The notes under the pieces: model-generated
The model's database searches: none
Seen by the model: the letters and a program-made list of their open reading frames with translations, nothing else
Told to the model about the DNA's origin: nothing
DNA from: an uncultured Lentisphaeria bacterium
Lineage (GTDB): Bacteria > Verrucomicrobiota > Lentisphaeria > Oligosphaerales > Oligosphaeraceae
DNA: 64,000 nt
NCBI GenBank assembly: GCA_934661755.1
Contig: CAKUJM010000008.1
Location: 12,224 to 76,223 of the forward strand
Direction of reading: 5' to 3'
Position numbers and translations under genes: made by a program
Shown here: positions 53,341 to 61,059 of the stretch, piece after piece
Layout of the letters: each line of letters starts with the position of its first letter
Position numbering within the stretch: position 1 is the stretch's first letter

Positions 53341-54363
53341 CTATGCGATCACGCGCAACCAGCCATGCTTGTCCTCGGCCTTGCCCCATTGGATGTCGGT
53401 GTAGGCGTTGTAGAGCTTCTGCAGCACCGGCCCGCAGCCGTCGCCGGTCGGCAGGACGAAGTGCTCACCGGTGTCGAGGCGGACGATTTCGCTGACCGGG
53501 GTGATGACCACTGCGGTTCCGCAGGCCGCCACCTCCGCAAGGGTGGCGAACTCCTTGACGAAGTCAATCCTGCGCTGCTCGACGGTGATGCCCAGGTCGC
53601 GCGCCACCTGCTTGAGCCCGTCGTTGGTGACGCTGGGCAGCACCGAATGCGAATCCGGCGTGATGTATTTGCCGTCCCTGGTGATGGCAATGAAGTTCGA
53701 GGACCCGAACTCCTCGACATAGCGGTGTTCAACCGGGTCCAGATAGAGGTCGACGGCATATCCGGCCTTGCGCGCCATTTCGTGGGGCAGCAGGCTGGCG
53801 GCGTAGTTTCCGGCCAGCTTGACCATGCCGGTGCCGCGCGGCGCCGCGCGGTCGTATTCGTCCACGATGCAGGCCTTGACTGCCTGCAGGCCGCCTTTAT
53901 AGTAGGCGCCGACCGGGGTCACCAGCACGATGAAGGTGTATTCGGTGGCCGGGGCGACGCCGATTTGCGGCCCGGTCCCCAGCAGCAGCGGCCGGATGTA
54001 CATGGTGGCGCCGGTGCCGTATGGCGGCATGTAGTCCAGATTGGCCTTCACCACGCGCTCGACCGCGCTGATGAACATCTCCTCCGGGACCGGCGCCATG
54101 CAGGTGCGGCGGGCGGAGTTGATCAGCCGCCTGGCGTTCATCTCCGGACGGAAGACCCGGACTTTGCCGTCCTGGCCGCGATAGGCCTTCAGGCCCTCGA
54201 AGGCGGCCTGGCCATAGTGCAGGCACTCGGCGGCAATCGACAGCTTGAGGTAGGGTTCAGTCTTCAGCTCGCCGCCATCCCAGGCACCATCCTTGTAGTG
54301 GTACTCGATATGGCAGGTCGTCGGCCGGTAGGAAAATGAAAGTTTTGACCAATCGATATCCAT
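53341..54363 (-). CDS. ilvE: Branched-chain amino acid aminotransferase
   Basis: 340 residues, fold-type IV PLP enzyme. It transfers the amino group to or from leucine, isoleucine and valine. The PLP lysine sits in GMVKLAGNYAAS, and other signatures are LHYGQAAFEGLKAYRG, FRPEMNARRL, and EFGSSNFIAIT. It is longer than the short E. coli IlvE and matches the eukaryote/bacterial class II length (340-360). The ATG at 54363 begins MDIDWSKLSF, which is typical. First gene of a minus-strand set with the sigma factor and manA. Confidence 0.96.
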   Translation of the reverse strand: MDIDWSKLSFSYRPTTCHIEYHYKDGAWDGGELKTEPYLKLSIAAECLHYGQAAFEGLKAYRGQDGKVRVFRPEMNARRLINSARRTCMAPVPEEMFISAVERVVKANLDYMPPYGTGATMYIRPLLLGTGPQIGVAPATEYTFIVLVTPVGAYYKGGLQAVKACIVDEYDRAAPRGTGMVKLAGNYAASLLPHEMARKAGYAVDLYLDPVEHRYVEEFGSSNFIAITRDGKYITPDSHSVLPSVTNDGLKQVARDLGITVEQRRIDFVKEFATLAEVAACGTAVVITPVSEIVRLDTGEHFVLPTGDGCGPVLQKLYNAYTDIQWGKAEDKHGWLRVIA

Positions 54364-54724
54364 AGCAGACTATCCTCGATCCCGGTTCCCGCCCCGACAG
54401 CTCAAATCAACTCGAAGCCCACTGCCTTGGAACGCAGCGCCGGACGCCGTGCCTGCGGCTTGCAGACGCAGTGACAGGCCACGCCGGGCATTCGAGTCGG
54501 ATTTGAACCATGCGCAGAGCGAAAAACGGCTTATTTTTTTTTATGTGCAGGACGCGTTTTTGATACGCAGAAACGCAAAAACAGGATAATATAATGCGCG
54601 GCCAATAAACGGCAGTTCCTCCCGGAGTTCTTTGCGGTGGACGCCGACGCGATTATATTCCCCTGAATCCGCGAAGACGGCACTTTTGCGCCGCTGCCGA
54701 CATCCTTAAGCAATCTGCCTTCCC
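54364..54724. other. Intergenic region between divergent ilvE and acyltransferase genes
   Basis: About 360 bp. No gene or clear promoter. A short stretch near 54663-54690 (AATCCGCGAAGACGG, CTTTTGCGCC) vaguely resembles the left arm of the inverted-repeat elements but is too degraded to count. An A/T-rich stretch with seven T bases is at ~54533. Confidence 0.5.
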
Positions 54725-55771
54725 GTGTCCTCCAACTCCAGAAAACAATCTGTTTTTCGCGATCGGCTGCTGCGGCTGCTGCTGTGGTGCCTGCTGCCGC
54801 CGCTGCAATGGCTTTTTGGCGACCTGTCAGCCGGGTGGGTACGGCGCTGGGCGGGGTTTCTCTATTATTCGACCTGGCCATTCCTGTATTCGCGGCGGCG
54901 CGTGGCGGATGCCAATCTCGCCGTGGCCTTTCCTGAACTGTCCGGCGCCGAACGGCGGCATCTGCTGAAGCGCAACCAGCGCTTCCTTTTCGAACTCGGG
55001 CTGGACTGGCTGCATTTCTACACCCATCCCGACGATGTCCTGCGGCGGATGGTGGTCTCCGATGAATTGAAGGCGATGATGGCCCGGCGACCGCTGGAGG
55101 CCGACGGCATCCCGAAAAGCGCGATCTTCTGCACTCCGCATCTGGGGAACTGGGAATTGCAGTCGCGGGTGTCCGCCATCACCGGCCGCGCCGGCGCCGT
55201 CGTCACCTCCACGTTCTCCACCCCATGCCTGAACGAGATCGCCGCGAAATTCCGCACCGAAAATGACGACACCATGCTGATATACGCCGATGGCGCGGCG
55301 CGCGGCGTGCTCAAGGCTCTCAATGACCGGCTGGACATCGGGATCCTGATCGACCAGAATATCGCCCCCAAGCACGGCGGGATTTTCGTGCCGTTCTTCG
55401 GGCTGCCGGCGGCCACCTCGCGCCTGCCGGCCTCGATTGCCCGCCGCCGCAAAGTGCAAGTATATGTCGTCGGCTGCATCAAGCAGCCGGACGGAACCTA
55501 TCTGGTGGTGCCGGAGACGCTGCCGAAGGCGGCATGGGAATACGCCTCCGACGCCGACTTGACCGCCGCGATCATGGCGGCCTTCGAGCGGCTGATCCGC
55601 CGTGCGCCGGAGCAATACCTCTGGCTTTACACCCGCTGGCGCTTCATCCCCGGAAACACCCCGGCGCAGCTGCGCGGCGCCTTCCCCGCCTACGCCCATC
55701 TCATCATGCCGGAATGCCCGCAGGAAGTGCTGGATGAAATCTGGAAAACACAGGAGCCATCGCATGGATAG
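54725..55771 (+). CDS. Lysophospholipid/lipid A acyltransferase (LpxL/HtrB family)
   Basis: 348 residues. It has one N-terminal membrane helix (LLLWCLLPPLQWLFGD). The acyltransferase active site H-x4-E is in TPHLGNWELQS, and the second block includes DQNIAPKHGGIFVPFFGLPAATSR, as in lipid A late acyltransferases. It would add a secondary acyl chain to lipid A at the inner membrane. The start is a GTG at 54725 with no strong Shine-Dalgarno; a later start is possible. Its last 8 bp overlap folB. Confidence 0.88.
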   Translation: MSSNSRKQSVFRDRLLRLLLWCLLPPLQWLFGDLSAGWVRRWAGFLYYSTWPFLYSRRRVADANLAVAFPELSGAERRHLLKRNQRFLFELGLDWLHFYTHPDDVLRRMVVSDELKAMMARRPLEADGIPKSAIFCTPHLGNWELQSRVSAITGRAGAVVTSTFSTPCLNEIAAKFRTENDDTMLIYADGAARGVLKALNDRLDIGILIDQNIAPKHGGIFVPFFGLPAATSRLPASIARRRKVQVYVVGCIKQPDGTYLVVPETLPKAAWEYASDADLTAAIMAAFERLIRRAPEQYLWLYTRWRFIPGNTPAQLRGAFPAYAHLIMPECPQEVLDEIWKTQEPSHG

Positions 55772-56117
55772 GATATTCATCAAGGGACTGCGTTGCACCG
55801 CGCATATCGGCTGCAAGCCGGAGGAACGACGCCTGCCGCAGGCGATCATCGTCGATGCCGCCATCGAGTGCGATTTTGCCGCCGCCGCCGCGCATGACGA
55901 CCTCGCGCTGACAGTCAATTACGCGCATTTGTCAAAGGCGATCATCAGCGCCTGCGAGGAGTCGCAATGCCAGCTCATCGAAACCCTGGCGGTCAATCTC
56001 GCCGGACTCTGCCTGGATTCGTCGCCGATTGCCAGCGGCGCGACGGTGCGGGTGGTCAAGCCGGCAGGGCTGCCCAATGGCGAATATGCCGCCGTGGAAA
56101 CCACCCGGAAACGGTAG
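55764..56117 (+). CDS. folB: Dihydroneopterin aldolase
   Basis: 117 residues, normal for FolB. It converts dihydroneopterin to 6-hydroxymethyl-dihydropterin in folate synthesis. Family features: IFIKGLRCTAHIGCKPEERRLPQAIIVDAAI, ALTVNYAHLSKAI, and QLIETLAVNLAG. It starts inside the acyltransferase gene by 8 bp, an unusual but clear coupling. Pairs functionally with folE at 43889-44446. Confidence 0.93.
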   Translation: MDRIFIKGLRCTAHIGCKPEERRLPQAIIVDAAIECDFAAAAAHDDLALTVNYAHLSKAIISACEESQCQLIETLAVNLAGLCLDSSPIASGATVRVVKPAGLPNGEYAAVETTRKR

Positions 56118-56156
56118 CCTCCGCCCGCCGCGAGACGCCTCCGGGCGGCCATGTCC

Positions 56157-57911
56157 TCATTTCCCCATCAGGGCGAGCTTCTGCAATATCGCGGCGGCGA
56201 CGGGACCGGCGACCCTGCCGCCGCTGCCGCCGTTTTCCACCACCACCACCACCAGATGACGCGGGGATTGGGCCGGGGATGCGGCCACTACCCAGGCATG
56301 GGGGCGGCGGTTCCGACCCACTTCGGCGGTGCCGGTCTTGGCCAGTATCGCCATGCCGGGGACGCGCAGGGCGGCGCCGGTGCCGTACTCCACACAGCCG
56401 CGCATGCCCTCGGCAATCACCTGCCTGGAGGTGTCTGACCAGTGCCGCTCTTCGCGCACCACCACCTCGGCGTCGCGGAGGTAAAGCGGCTCCAACAGCC
56501 GTCCGGTGAGCGCGAAATTCATCGCCATCGCCATTTGCATCGGGGTGACCGCCCATCCGCCCTGGCCGATGGCGGCGTTGGCGGCATCGCCGCGCCGCCA
56601 GCTCCGGAGACCCTGCCGGTGTTCCCGCACCCACGACGGCGTGAAGGCGACGCCGGGATTTTCCTGTCCGGACAGCACGCCGCCGGTCTTGCGGCCAAAG
56701 CCGAACAGCCGGGCGAAGTCGTCGAGCTGTTCGTCGCTGAACTGCTGGACGAGGCTGCAATAATAGGTGTTGCAGGAGTGGGCAAGCGAGTCGCGCATGG
56801 CGATATTGCCGTGGATGTGGGAACAGCCGATGCGCGTCCGCTGGCCCAGCTGGAAAAAACCCGGACACTCGACGGCATATGAGTCGCCGGCGATGCCGTG
56901 CTCCAGGGCATAGAGCGCCAGCAGCGGCTTGATCACTGATCCCGGCGGATAGTATCCCGCCAGGGCACGGTTCACCAGGGCGTCGCCCCCGCCTGGGGAT
57001 CCGGAGGCGATGCCATCCAGCGGCTCCCCCGGCGACGAATGCATCACCAGCACTTCGCCGCTGGCCATGTCAATGGCCACCACTGCGCCGCGGTAGCCGC
57101 TGCCGTCATAGAGCGTCTGGGCCAGCAGCTGCGCCGGCAGCCAGATGCTCAGCCGGATGTCGTCGCCATTGTCCGGAGGCTCGGCCTTCAGGACCTTGCT
57201 GCGATAGGAAAGCACGTCGGTCTGCAATAGCTCGGTGCCGCCATGGCCGGCCAGCTCATTTTCCAGCGCCAGCTCCATGCCGCTGATTCCGCGCAATACC
57301 CGCGAATTGGCATTCCAGAAGCGCCGCATGTCCAGGTCACGGTCCGGACGCGGCGCTTCCCGCCGGACCCGACCGCGCAGATGCGGCGCCAAGGCGGGAA
57401 AGGCGTACTGCCGCCGCCAGGAAAGCAATAGCTCGGTGGCGGGAAAGTCGTCACGCAACGCCGCCCAGCGCGCCACCACGTCGGCGTCGACATCCTCCCA
57501 TAGCGTCATGGGCATGGCCGGCGCCTCCCGGAGGTGGCGCAATATCTCTTCCCGGCCGGGGCGGAAGTCATAGAAGTCCTTCCCCAGCGCCAGGCCGAGG
57601 CTGGCAATCGCCGCCGAAAGCTTCTCCAGAGTCCGCGTCCGCGTGTCCCGCGGATCGCGGATGAGCTCGGGCCGGATGACGATGGAATACCCCGGGACGG
57701 TATAGCTTAATGCAACACCGTCCCGGTCCAGCAGTGCGCCGCGGCATGCGGGGACGTATACCAGCCGGCTTTGTTCGCGCAGCGACTGCTGGAGCAGCGC
57801 CTTCCCCGGCCGCACTTGCAGCCATCCGGTGAGCAGCGCCAGCGACAGCAGCACCGCCAGGCAGCAGAAACGCAGCGGCCGCGCATATGTCCCCGGAGAA
57901 AAATCCGCCAT
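56157..57911 (-). CDS. mrdA: Penicillin-binding protein 2
   Basis: 584 residues, class B PBP. One N-terminal membrane helix (LAVLLSLALLTGWLQV) and a pedestal domain precede the transpeptidase. Active-site motifs: SVIK in PPGSVIKPLLALYALEHG, SCN in LAHSCNTYY, and KTG in LAKTGTAEVGRN. It crosslinks peptidoglycan during elongation with RodA (45401-46690). cdsA ends 7 bp upstream, so the two are co-transcribed on the minus strand. The protein is shorter than E. coli PBP2 (633), mainly in the N-terminal part. Confidence 0.95.
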   Translation of the reverse strand: MADFSPGTYARPLRFCCLAVLLSLALLTGWLQVRPGKALLQQSLREQSRLVYVPACRGALLDRDGVALSYTVPGYSIVIRPELIRDPRDTRTRTLEKLSAAIASLGLALGKDFYDFRPGREEILRHLREAPAMPMTLWEDVDADVVARWAALRDDFPATELLLSWRRQYAFPALAPHLRGRVRREAPRPDRDLDMRRFWNANSRVLRGISGMELALENELAGHGGTELLQTDVLSYRSKVLKAEPPDNGDDIRLSIWLPAQLLAQTLYDGSGYRGAVVAIDMASGEVLVMHSSPGEPLDGIASGSPGGGDALVNRALAGYYPPGSVIKPLLALYALEHGIAGDSYAVECPGFFQLGQRTRIGCSHIHGNIAMRDSLAHSCNTYYCSLVQQFSDEQLDDFARLFGFGRKTGGVLSGQENPGVAFTPSWVREHRQGLRSWRRGDAANAAIGQGGWAVTPMQMAMAMNFALTGRLLEPLYLRDAEVVVREERHWSDTSRQVIAEGMRGCVEYGTGAALRVPGMAILAKTGTAEVGRNRRPHAWVVAASPAQSPRHLVVVVVENGGSGGRVAGPVAAAILQKLALMGK

Positions 57912-57918
57912 GCGACAA

Positions 57919-58806
57919 TCAGTGCAGCTTCAGCATCAGCCAGGCGTAGAACAATGGCCCCATCGGCACCAGCGAGTCGAGAAAATCCAATACGCCGCCC
58001 AGGCCGGGAAGATGACCGGAGTCCTTGGCGTTGGCCACGCGCTTGAAGGCGGATTCCGCCAGGTCGCCCAGCAATCCCGCTGTCGGCGCCACCAGTCCCA
58101 GGAGGACGGCGTCAAGGAAACTGATGGTGAATGACTGGCCGACGCAGGTGAATGACAGGCGGTCGCCGGCAAGGAGCTGGAGGACAATCGCGCCGGCCAG
58201 CGATGCGGCGATGCCGCCGAGAAGACCCTCCCAGCTCTTCTTTGGGGAGACCACCGGGGCCAGCTTGTGGTTGCCGCCCGGCAGCTTCGCGGTGGCGCTG
58301 CCGGCAAAATAGGCGCCGATGTCCGACAGTTTGGTGACGGTCACCAGGAAGCAGATCAGCAGCGCGCCATGGCCGCCGGGGAGGAAGTAGAGCTTCGGCA
58401 GGAACATCAGGCACCATGCGTAGGTGATGGTGATCAGCGCCCAGATCCCCAGCTCGCGCAACTGGGGCAGGGCCAGCGCCCCCTGGCGGAAGAGGATGCA
58501 GAAGGCCGACAGGATGGCCAGCGCCAGCAGTCCGGTGTCGCATGCCAGCACCGTCGCCGGCCAGAGGAAGGCGCTGCGCGAGGCCCAGGCCGACCCCAGC
58601 AGCGACAATACCCCGAAGAGGTCAGTGGCAAGCTCGTATGATGTCAGCTTCGCCATGCCGCAAAGGGAATAGGCCTCCCGGGTCGCCGCCACAAGCAATG
58701 CCGCGGCAAAGAGGGTGAAAACCACCGCGCCAACCCTCCCGGGAATGAAAAACGCCGCCAGGACGATGGCGATCAGCGGAATGGCGGTTTGAAGTCGCTT
58801 CAACAT
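57919..58806 (-). CDS. cdsA: Phosphatidate cytidylyltransferase
   Basis: 295 residues, ~8 membrane helices. It makes CDP-diacylglycerol. The signatures are PVVSPKKSWEGLLGGIAASL and the terminal AFKRVANAKDSGHLPGLGGVLDFLDSL, which fits the CdsA pattern with KD and GG retained. The ATG at 58806 has AAGGAG upstream; the frame stays open far beyond because it runs antisense-like over the next gene and is not coding. Located between trmH and mrdA on the minus strand. Confidence 0.95.
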   Translation of the reverse strand: MLKRLQTAIPLIAIVLAAFFIPGRVGAVVFTLFAAALLVAATREAYSLCGMAKLTSYELATDLFGVLSLLGSAWASRSAFLWPATVLACDTGLLALAILSAFCILFRQGALALPQLRELGIWALITITYAWCLMFLPKLYFLPGGHGALLICFLVTVTKLSDIGAYFAGSATAKLPGGNHKLAPVVSPKKSWEGLLGGIAASLAGAIVLQLLAGDRLSFTCVGQSFTISFLDAVLLGLVAPTAGLLGDLAESAFKRVANAKDSGHLPGLGGVLDFLDSLVPMGPLFYAWLMLKLH

Positions 58807-58909
58807 CGGAAAAATCTCCTTGGGGATGTGATTGAATCCTGGATCCGCGAAGCCGGGTGAACGTGAGATGGCCTGTTCCCCGCTGTCCGCCTCCGCCGCG
58901 CGGCGCGGA

Positions 58910-59770
58910 TCAGCAGTCCGCGGACTCCGGCACGCGACCGGGATCCTTGACAATGCCGGCGGCCAGACGTTGCCGCACCGCCTCGAAGAGCAGGATGGCG
59001 GTGGCGGTGGCGACATTGAGGGAGTCCGCATGCCCCAGCATGGGCAGCCGCACCACTTCGTCGGCGGCGTCGATCCATGGCCGGGTGAGGCCGTATTGCT
59101 CCGCACCGACCGCCAATGCCACCGGCACGGTAAGATCGGCGTCGGTGTAAAGCCTGTCGGCGTGGGGCGAAGAAGACAGGATGCGGATGCCGTGGCGCTT
59201 GAGCCAGGGGATGGCCTCCGCAGTGGATGCCTCGGCAATCGGCAGGGTGAAGAGGTTGCCGGTGCTGGCGCGCACGACATTCGGGTTGTAGAGATCGGTG
59301 CGGGAGTCGCACAGCACCAGCGCATCCAGCCCGACGGCGTCGGATGAGCGCATGATGGTCCCCAGGTTGCCCGGCTTCTCGATCTGCTCGGCAATCAGCA
59401 GCAGCGGATGGCCGGAGAGCTTCAGGTCGCCCAGGGAACGATGGCGCTGCGGGCCAACTCCCAGCAGCCCCTCCGGACGATCCCGGTAGGCCATCTTGCA
59501 GAATGCCCTGGGCGCAACCCTGATCAGACGCGCACCGTGCGCGGACAACTCCTCCAGCAACGACTCCTCGTGGCCCTGGCCGGTGAACAGCTCGGGACAG
59601 ACGAACACCTCGCCGATCGCATAGCCGCCGGCCAGCGCCCGGACCAGCGCCCGGTAGCCCTCGGCAAGCACTACCTGGCTGTCATCCCGGTCCGGACGGT
59701 CCCGCCATCGGGCGACCTGCTTGACCTTGGGATTCTGCAAACTTGCGATTTCTTCCTGGAAACGAATCAT
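58910..59770 (-). CDS. TrmH/SpoU-family RNA 2'-O-methyltransferase
   Basis: 286 residues. SPOUT fold. N-terminal substrate-binding domain (~1-110: SLQNPKVKQVARWRDRPDRD, VVLAEGYRALVRAL), then the catalytic domain with the three motifs: IEKPGNLGTIMRSSDAVGLDALVL, VVRASTGNLFTLPI, and VALAVGAEQYGL...VRLPMLGHADSLNVATATAILLFEA. It methylates rRNA or tRNA ribose; which site is unknown. First gene of trmH-cdsA-mrdA on the minus strand. Confidence 0.95.
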   Translation of the reverse strand: MIRFQEEIASLQNPKVKQVARWRDRPDRDDSQVVLAEGYRALVRALAGGYAIGEVFVCPELFTGQGHEESLLEELSAHGARLIRVAPRAFCKMAYRDRPEGLLGVGPQRHRSLGDLKLSGHPLLLIAEQIEKPGNLGTIMRSSDAVGLDALVLCDSRTDLYNPNVVRASTGNLFTLPIAEASTAEAIPWLKRHGIRILSSSPHADRLYTDADLTVPVALAVGAEQYGLTRPWIDAADEVVRLPMLGHADSLNVATATAILLFEAVRQRLAAGIVKDPGRVPESADC

Positions 59771-60191
59771 GTCGGATGCCGTACGATTATGCCCGCGCGC
59801 CCTCGATGCGAACAGGGACGCAGAATTGTGGGATGCCCGTCAAAGGACATAAGATAACCCCTTTGGGCCTGATATGATGGCTGGACGGATGATTTGCATC
59901 CGCCATGCGGGAGAAAAAAAGCCGTGCCCATACTGATGCGCCCCGCACAAAGGCCATGGCGCATGGTGGCGTTTTCGCCAGGCCGGGGCGTAATTGGATG
60001 CCGATGCCCTGGCGGATTTGCGGGACGGCATCACCCATGAAGGTGGCGGAAGTGTCGGTCAGTGGCTGCGGCTGTCGTGGTTTATACAGGGTAATTATGC
60101 AAAGATATGCACTTTGACGGCGATTGTCATTGTGCAAGAACTGTTTCACCGCAATACAGTAACCGCAGATCGGGATAAATGGCGGGACAGG
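59771..60191. other. Intergenic region upstream of the prepilin-type gene
   Basis: About 420 bp, divergent between trmH and the prepilin gene. It has a perfect hairpin CGGATG (59886-59891) / CATCCG (59897-59902). The prepilin frame is open back to 59994, but these codons are not family-like. A TTGACG is at ~60113, with no good -10 at the usual distance. No gene seen. Confidence 0.5.
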
Positions 60192-60986
60192 ATGGTTTTT
60201 TCAGACATTGTTCACCGCAGAAAGCAGAAAAAGGAGGAGAAAGCAGCATGTCTATCAATCACAGATCCAAACCATGTCTTTTTTACGTTGATCGAGTTGC
60301 TGGTGGTGATCGCGATCATCGCCATATTGGCCTCGATGCTGCTGCCGGCGCTGGGCAAGGCGCGGGAAAAAGCCCGTGCCATTTCCTGCACCAACAACCT
60401 GAAGCAGATCGGCCTGGCCAGCGAGATGTACCTGAATGACTATGAGCGCTATTTCATAAGCGGAAGCGCGCACGTCGCCACCGCTGGAGCCTGGGGATGG
60501 ATGTACTACACCCAGGGTTACATGAAGTCCCTGCCGGTATTCTACTGCACCAAGCAGTACAGGCGGGTATATGTCGGCTCCAATGACGCGAAGGACTGGG
60601 CATACTGGAACAACACCTACGGCCAGAATGAGACCATCTGGAACGCATATACAGGTGGTGGCGTCGGGTATGAGCCCATCGGCGCAAGCCCGAGCCGGAT
60701 CACGTTGCCGTCCAAGCGCCTGTTCTATGTGGATTCGCTCCTGTACAACTCCACTAACAGCGGCTGGCTGATTGTCAAGGGCTGGAAGCAAAGCGGAAAT
60801 TGGGTGGGCAATCCGGCGGCCCTCCATGGAAACGAGTGCAATTTCCTCTGCTTTGACGGCCACGTGGAAAAGGTCCAGGCGCGTTTGCCGATGGCCGCGG
60901 GCATTGACAGCCTGTATGAGGCCGGCCGCCTGGGGACGGAATGGAACCGCTCGCCATCGTACTGGCTGATCAAAAACGGCTATTAG
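60192..60986 (+). CDS. Prepilin-type N-terminal cleavage/methylation domain protein, start region frameshifted
   Basis: The frame with the pilin signature is open from 60192 (264 residues). It has [12 protein letters not shown], then [43 protein letters not shown], a mature surface/pseudopilin-like domain, and a C-terminal [17 protein letters not shown] motif (the H-x-G-DGH type ending of this family). Proteins like this are abundant in Lentisphaerota. However, the only well-placed start, ATG at 60248 with AAGGAGG upstream (60231-60237), reads [12 protein letters not shown] and enters the wrong frame after the T6 run at 60279-60284. With five T bases it would run straight into FTLIELL. So this copy is either a frameshifted allele, a slippage-dependent gene, or mis-sequenced. 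Confidence 0.8.
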   Translation: MVFSDIVHRRKQKKEEKAACLSITDPNHVFFTLIELLVVIAIIAILASMLLPALGKAREKARAISCTNNLKQIGLASEMYLNDYERYFISGSAHVATAGAWGWMYYTQGYMKSLPVFYCTKQYRRVYVGSNDAKDWAYWNNTYGQNETIWNAYTGGGVGYEPIGASPSRITLPSKRLFYVDSLLYNSTNSGWLIVKGWKQSGNWVGNPAALHGNECNFLCFDGHVEKVQARLPMAAGIDSLYEAGRLGTEWNRSPSYWLIKNGY

Positions 60987-61021
60987 CCCACGGCAGGCGA
61001 CGGGCGGGTCGGAACGGAATG

Positions 61022-61059
61022 GAGGTCTTATAGAGAGGTCTTTATAGAGAGGTTTTATG
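61022..61059 (+). promoter_or_regulatory. Triplicated ~14-bp repeat in the ribosome-binding region of the GH5-like gene
   Basis: Three near-copies, GAGGTCTTATAGA, GAGGTCTTTATAGA and GAGGTTTTATG, run up to the start codon at 61057. Each begins with a GAGG Shine-Dalgarno-like element. Changes in copy number would alter the number and spacing of ribosome sites. Confidence 0.8.

Noticed and set aside
54470..54520. tRNA-like T-arm (GGTTCAAATCC on the minus strand)
   Set aside because: No flanking T stem or acceptor, anticodon or D arms can be drawn.
58807..59394. Upstream extension of the cdsA frame
   Set aside because: It overlaps the trmH gene on the same strand in another frame; low-complexity Arg/Ser/Pro translation typical of a shadow frame in GC-rich DNA.
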